DNA from: an uncultured Lachnospiraceae bacterium | GTDB lineage: Bacteria; Bacillota; Clostridia; Lachnospirales; Lachnospiraceae | NCBI GenBank assembly: GCA_910579395.1 | Contig: CAJTUC010000020.1 | Coordinates: forward strand, 1-64,000 | DNA: 64,000 bases | Direction: 5' to 3' | Part shown: piece by piece, positions 60,345-64,000 of the stretch | Layout: the number at the start of each line of letters is the position of its first letter | Position numbering within the stretch: position 1 is the first letter of the stretch | Notes under the pieces: model-generated | The model's database searches: none | The model's input: the letters and a program-made list of their open reading frames with translations, nothing else | Told to the model about the DNA's origin: nothing | Position numbers and translations under genes: made by a program

Positions 60345-62180
60345 ATGAAAATTTTAGGCATATCTGCATTATATCATGATTCGGCGGCTAGTCTGGTTAT
60401 CGATGGGGAAATAATTGCAGCAGCACAGGAGGAAAGATTCACAAGGATAAAGCATGACTTCAATATGCCTGTAAACGCAATTTCATACTGCTTAAAAGAA
60501 GGAAAAATAGTGACAGAAGATATTGATATTGTCATATTTTATGATAATCCTTTATTGACACTTGACAGGTATGTAAAAAATATTCTTGCAGTAGGCAGGG
60601 ATTCTGATGATGTCATAGACAGAAGCTTTGAATCCATGTTTGGAGCTAAAATATGGATACATAAAGTTGTGGACGACATATTAGGAGAAAATGAGAAAAG
60701 AAAGTTTATGGTATGTGAACATCATATCTCTCACGCCGCTTCTGCATTTTATCCGTCACCTTTTAAAACTGCGGTCATTCTTACCCTTGATGGAGTAGGA
60801 GAATGGGCTACAACGGCAATCAGTATCGGAAATAGAAAAGATATTGTTATGAAAGAAAAAATAGATTTTCCGCATTCATTAGGATTGTTATATAGTGCTT
60901 TTACTTATTTCTGTGGGTTTAAGGTGAATTCCGGTGATTATAAATTCATGGGACTGGCACCGTATGGTGAACCGGTTTATGAAGAACTGATTAAAAAAGA
61001 GTTAATTGATATCAAAGAAGATGGTTCTTTCCGTATGAATATGGAATATTTTGATTATCAGTACGGTAGAACGATGACAAATGATAAATTTGCTGATTTA
61101 TTCGGTGGGCCGAGAAGAGAGCCGGAAACGGAAATAACGAAAAGGGAAATGGATATTGCCGCTTCGGCCCAAAAAGTAGTGGAAGAGATTATCTTAAAAC
61201 TGGTAAAACACGCAAAAGAAAAGTATGGTGAGGGTATTGAAAATCTTGTTCTGGCTGGGGGAGTAGCGTTAAATTGTGTGGCGAATGGAAAAATTAAGAA
61301 TAGCGGAATTTTTGAAAATTTGTGGATTCAGCCAGCAGCCGGAGATGCAGGAGGCAGTCTGGGATGTGCTTTATATGCAGCATATCAGTGTGAATGCATC
61401 GAGCGAAAAGTAAAAGATTCAGATATCCAGAAGGGAAGCTATTTAGGACCGGAATATTCCATGGTGGAAATTGAGAATTATTTAAAGGAAAATAAGTTTC
61501 CATATCATGTATTAGGTGATGATATATTTCAAAAAATAGCGGAACTGCTTGCCGGAGAGAAAGTGATAGGGCTTTTTCATGGGCGCATGGAGTTCGGACC
61601 GAGAGCTTTGGGAAATCGAAGTATTATTGCTGATGCACGTTCTGAAATCATGCAGGTAAAATTAAACCGGAAAATAAAATACAGGGAGTCATTCAGGCCC
61701 TTCGCGCCTTCTGTGCTCAGGGCGGATGTATCAGAATATTTTGAGCTGGATGATGAAAGTCCCTATATGCTTATTGTAGAAAATGTAAGAGAAGAGCGAT
61801 GCAATGACAGTTTTGTTCAGGAAGATTTGAAAAAATATCAGGGCAATATGCTTGAAATCGTAAAGCAGAAACGTTCGGATATTCCGGCTGTGACACATGT
61901 AGATTATAGTGCGCGTATTCAGACTGTGGAGGAGAAAAGCAATCCATATTACTATCGTGTTCTGGAAGAATTCAAGAAATTAACAGGATATAGTGTTATT
62001 GTAAATACATCATTTAACGTTAGGGGCGAGCCTATTGTTTGCACGCCAAAGAATGCATATGAGTGTTTTATGCGGACGGATATGGACGTTTTGGTTCTGG
62101 AAAACTGTGTGTTGTATAAAGAAGAACAGCCAGAATTCATTGAAACACAAGATTGGCGTAATTTATATGCTCTTGATTAA
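60345..62180 (+). CDS. Carbamoyltransferase (NodU/CmcH family)
   Basis: The 611-residue enzyme starts at ATG 60345 (MKILGISALYHDSAAS), with GGGAG six bases upstream; earlier in-frame starts precede the leader hairpins. It has the Kae1-like N-terminal part (EHHISHAASAFYPS, TLDGVGEWATT, LGLAPYG-like MGLAPYGEPVY) and the C-terminal YrdC-like part with GRMEFGPRALGNRSI and NTSFNVRGEPIV. It transfers a carbamoyl group from carbamoyl phosphate to a sugar hydroxyl in nodulation factors, antibiotics and surface glycans. Here it should decorate the glycan. Confidence 0.93.
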   Translation: MKILGISALYHDSAASLVIDGEIIAAAQEERFTRIKHDFNMPVNAISYCLKEGKIVTEDIDIVIFYDNPLLTLDRYVKNILAVGRDSDDVIDRSFESMFGAKIWIHKVVDDILGENEKRKFMVCEHHISHAASAFYPSPFKTAVILTLDGVGEWATTAISIGNRKDIVMKEKIDFPHSLGLLYSAFTYFCGFKVNSGDYKFMGLAPYGEPVYEELIKKELIDIKEDGSFRMNMEYFDYQYGRTMTNDKFADLFGGPRREPETEITKREMDIAASAQKVVEEIILKLVKHAKEKYGEGIENLVLAGGVALNCVANGKIKNSGIFENLWIQPAAGDAGGSLGCALYAAYQCECIERKVKDSDIQKGSYLGPEYSMVEIENYLKENKFPYHVLGDDIFQKIAELLAGEKVIGLFHGRMEFGPRALGNRSIIADARSEIMQVKLNRKIKYRESFRPFAPSVLRADVSEYFELDDESPYMLIVENVREERCNDSFVQEDLKKYQGNMLEIVKQKRSDIPAVTHVDYSARIQTVEEKSNPYYYRVLEEFKKLTGYSVIVNTSFNVRGEPIVCTPKNAYECFMRTDMDVLVLENCVLYKEEQPEFIETQDWRNLYALD

Positions 62181-62195
62181 GAAAGGGATAAAAAT

Positions 62196-62552
62196 ATGGA
62201 CAAAAATGAAACTGAAAAGAAAAAAATAAAAGAATGGGGATTGAGAAATTATCAGCAATATCAATTTCTGGAAATTGATAAAGAGAAAGAAAGTTATTTT
62301 ATTGAAATGGAGAAAAAGCCATATATAAAAGAATATGGATTTGAAACACTTCCACAGTTAATGGAAGAACTAAATAATATGTGGGGAGATTATGAGGTAA
62401 TGGAGCAGGTAAAAAAGATAGTTGGGGTGGCCGCCATGAAGAACAAAATATTACATGATTCGTTTAAAGAATATAGCGAAAGTACAGCAGTGAATGACAG
62501 GGAGAAAATGAATGAACAGGATAAGCTGCCCAGATATATTTATAATTTTTAG
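62196..62552 (+). CDS. Small conserved-looking protein after the carbamoyltransferase
   Basis: The 118-residue protein is highly charged and helical, with KEWGLRNYQQYQFLEIDKEK and FETLPQLMEELNNMWGDYEV. It has no membrane segment. AAAGGG precedes the ATG, 15 bases after the carbamoyltransferase stop. I do not recognise a family; it may be an accessory of the carbamoyltransferase or of the glycosyltransferases. Confidence 0.6.
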   Translation: MDKNETEKKKIKEWGLRNYQQYQFLEIDKEKESYFIEMEKKPYIKEYGFETLPQLMEELNNMWGDYEVMEQVKKIVGVAAMKNKILHDSFKEYSESTAVNDREKMNEQDKLPRYIYNF

Positions 62553-62587
62553 AAAATCTGTATTTCATTCATGTGAGGAAGGAAAAT

Positions 62588-63940
62588 ATGGTAACAATAT
62601 CAGTTATTATGCCGTTGTATAACGCAGCAAAATATTTAAAGGAAGCATTAGAGAGTGTTCTGAAGCAGACATATAGAGATTTTGAATTAGTCTGTATAAA
62701 TGATTGTTCTACTGATGATACCCTCAATATTTTATTGGAGTATAAGGAAAAAGATAAAAGAATAAAAATTTTATCTAATGAAATACATTCAGGAGCGGCA
62801 GTATCAAGAAATAGAGGACTGAAAAACGCCCGTGGAAAATATATATTGTTTTTGGATGGTGATGATGTATTCGAGGAAGAGATGTTGGAAAAGGCTTGTG
62901 AGGCCATGGAGAAATATCAAACGGATATTGTATTGTTTGAGTATAGGCATATGCCAAGTGAATCAATATATGAGAAAAAAAGCGTAAAGCGTCCGGGATA
63001 TTTTGCGGAATATTATTGTAACGACCCCTTTTCTGTGAAAAATTTCAGACCTAGAGATTTTCCGAACTGGTCCAGTTCACCCTGTGATAAGATGCTGAGA
63101 AGACAGTTTATTGAAGATAATCAGATAGAATTTCAGAATCTCACCTGTTGTAATGATGTATTTTTTGCTAAAATGGCTGTTTTTTGTGCACAAAAAATTA
63201 TTATTTTGAAAGATGAAAGAGTGATGGTCTATGCAAGAGATCATTTTGAACCGTCTCGAATTTCGACGAACAGAGACCCCATGTGCGTATATTATGCGAT
63301 GGAAAAATTGGTCATCGAATTAAAGGAAAGGAATATGCTTTGTAATCTGGAAGATTCTTTGTTTTATATTTTAGCATCGAAAATATTGGCAGCAGTAAAA
63401 GAAGAAAAAAATGCAGAACGAAAGAAGGCGTTTTATCAATTTCTGCATCAGGAAGGGATTGCAAAACTGATCGATTATGGAAAAGAGTATTATGCGGAGG
63501 TTGACAGTTATGACAGATATATTTTGGAATGTTTTTTACATAATACCTATGAAAGCGGATGGTTTAATACGCTGGAAACATATTTTCAATTTTATTTGAA
63601 AAGAAACGGAAGAGTCGTCTGCCAATTGATAAAAGACAAGCTCATGGAGAATAGGAAAGTTATTTTATGGGGAGCAGGGGTCTATGGCCGGACTCTGCTA
63701 AATTATTTAAATGAAAATTGCATAGAAGTATCGGCTGTTGTGGATAATGATGCCGGAAAACAAGGGACGATCATCTGTGGTTATGAAATCGTAAAGCCGG
63801 ATGATTTATGGGAGAGGGCAGATTATATTCTGACAGCATCTAAGATAATATATCTGGATATAAAAAATATAGTTAAAAGTGCAGGAGTCACGTTGGTGAA
63901 TGTTCTTGCAATGTTGACAGAAGAGGAATCAGAATCATGA
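62588..63940 (+). CDS. GT2 glycosyltransferase with a C-terminal Rossmann-like domain
   Basis: The 450-residue protein starts at ATG 62588 (MVTISVIMPLYNAAKYL), with GAGGAAGG upstream. It is a GT-A family 2 enzyme with CINDCSTDDTLNIL and LFLDGDDVFEEEML (the DxD metal motif). After about residue 350 it has KVILWGAGVYGRTLLNYL and VSAVVDNDAGKQGTIICGYE, a nucleotide-binding-like domain as in the GT4 at 58650. It overlaps the next gene by four bases. Confidence 0.87.
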   Translation: MVTISVIMPLYNAAKYLKEALESVLKQTYRDFELVCINDCSTDDTLNILLEYKEKDKRIKILSNEIHSGAAVSRNRGLKNARGKYILFLDGDDVFEEEMLEKACEAMEKYQTDIVLFEYRHMPSESIYEKKSVKRPGYFAEYYCNDPFSVKNFRPRDFPNWSSSPCDKMLRRQFIEDNQIEFQNLTCCNDVFFAKMAVFCAQKIIILKDERVMVYARDHFEPSRISTNRDPMCVYYAMEKLVIELKERNMLCNLEDSLFYILASKILAAVKEEKNAERKKAFYQFLHQEGIAKLIDYGKEYYAEVDSYDRYILECFLHNTYESGWFNTLETYFQFYLKRNGRVVCQLIKDKLMENRKVILWGAGVYGRTLLNYLNENCIEVSAVVDNDAGKQGTIICGYEIVKPDDLWERADYILTASKIIYLDIKNIVKSAGVTLVNVLAMLTEEESES

Positions 63941-64000
63941 AAGTGATCGTTTCATTTACGTCGTATCCCAAAAGGATAGGAATGGTGCATAAAGTTGTTG
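63937..64000 (+). CDS. Start of a further glycan gene, probably a glycosyltransferase (cut by window edge)
   Basis: ATG 63937 lies inside the stop of the GT2 gene (ATGA). The 21 visible codons read MKVIVSFTSYPKRIGMVHKVV, a start often seen in small polysaccharide glycosyltransferases. The rest is outside the window. Confidence 0.55.
   Translation, partial: MKVIVSFTSYPKRIGMVHKVV

Overview
The window looks like a chromosomal segment of an anaerobic Firmicute of the Lachnospiraceae type. The grounds are a moderate GC content, strong Shine-Dalgarno sites, a dnaG-rpoD(sigA)-trmK housekeeping block, an RNase P RNA of bacterial A-type layout, a GerM-like lipoprotein and many Clostridia-style families (YlmH, CmpB, CPBP, a TGS-uridine kinase). 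No genus can be named from sequence alone.

Layout. (1) 1-10240 is accessory DNA: the right end of an IS66-type element, a gene cut by it, a zinc-ribbon protein, a tail tape-measure gene broken by a frameshift, a small phage protein and a tyrosine integrase whose 3' end lies against the 3' end of tRNA-Leu(AAG). This is a decayed prophage at a tRNA site. (2) 10324-18341 holds a double hemerythrin protein, a Cache-HAMP chemoreceptor, tRNA-Leu(CAG), a possible group II intron scrap, a GerMN lipoprotein, a DUF4125-like protein, a condensation-type acyltransferase with a zinc-ribbon membrane partner, and an esterase facing away from them. (3) 18481-25535 is housekeeping: dGTPase, DnaG, SigA, TrmK, a TGS-uridine kinase fusion, palindromic repeats and rnpB. 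(4) 25615-39450 is mixed chromosome: a secreted serine protease, a 120-bp tandem array of terminator-like units, aldose epimerase, two ABC systems (one permease fused to a CPBP protease), a His-rich CobW GTPase beside a GTPase fused to a DUF1980-like domain, an XRE regulator, YlmH, a CmpB-like protein and a PHP phosphoesterase. (5) 39545-43792 holds a 48-bp-arm inverted repeat, rarA, a stand-alone serine recombinase and a TnpB homologue that has lost all three RuvC acidic residues, followed by a structured region that could be its guide RNA. (6) 43793 to the right edge is a large surface-glycan locus.

How the genes work together. The glycan locus encodes two cytidylyltransferases of the TagD type (one fused to a Gfo/Idh/MocA oxidoreductase), two CDP-polyol phosphotransferase-like proteins, a glycerophosphodiesterase, glycosyltransferases of the GT4 and GT2 types, three asparagine-synthase-like amidotransferases and a NodU/CmcH carbamoyltransferase. 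Tight overlaps (ATGA junctions) imply one long operon making a polyol-phosphate-containing, amidated and carbamoylated cell-surface polymer.

Most novel candidate. A nuclease-dead TnpB-like protein with its zinc finger kept lies behind a serine recombinase and directly upstream of the glycan locus. Inverted ACCAAAA-type sites lie between the two genes and a hairpin-rich segment follows the second. By analogy with TldR proteins (exapted TnpB RNA-guided repressors), it could be an RNA-guided regulator or a recombinase partner controlling surface-glycan expression. The catalytic-residue loss is read directly from the sequence; the function is inference.
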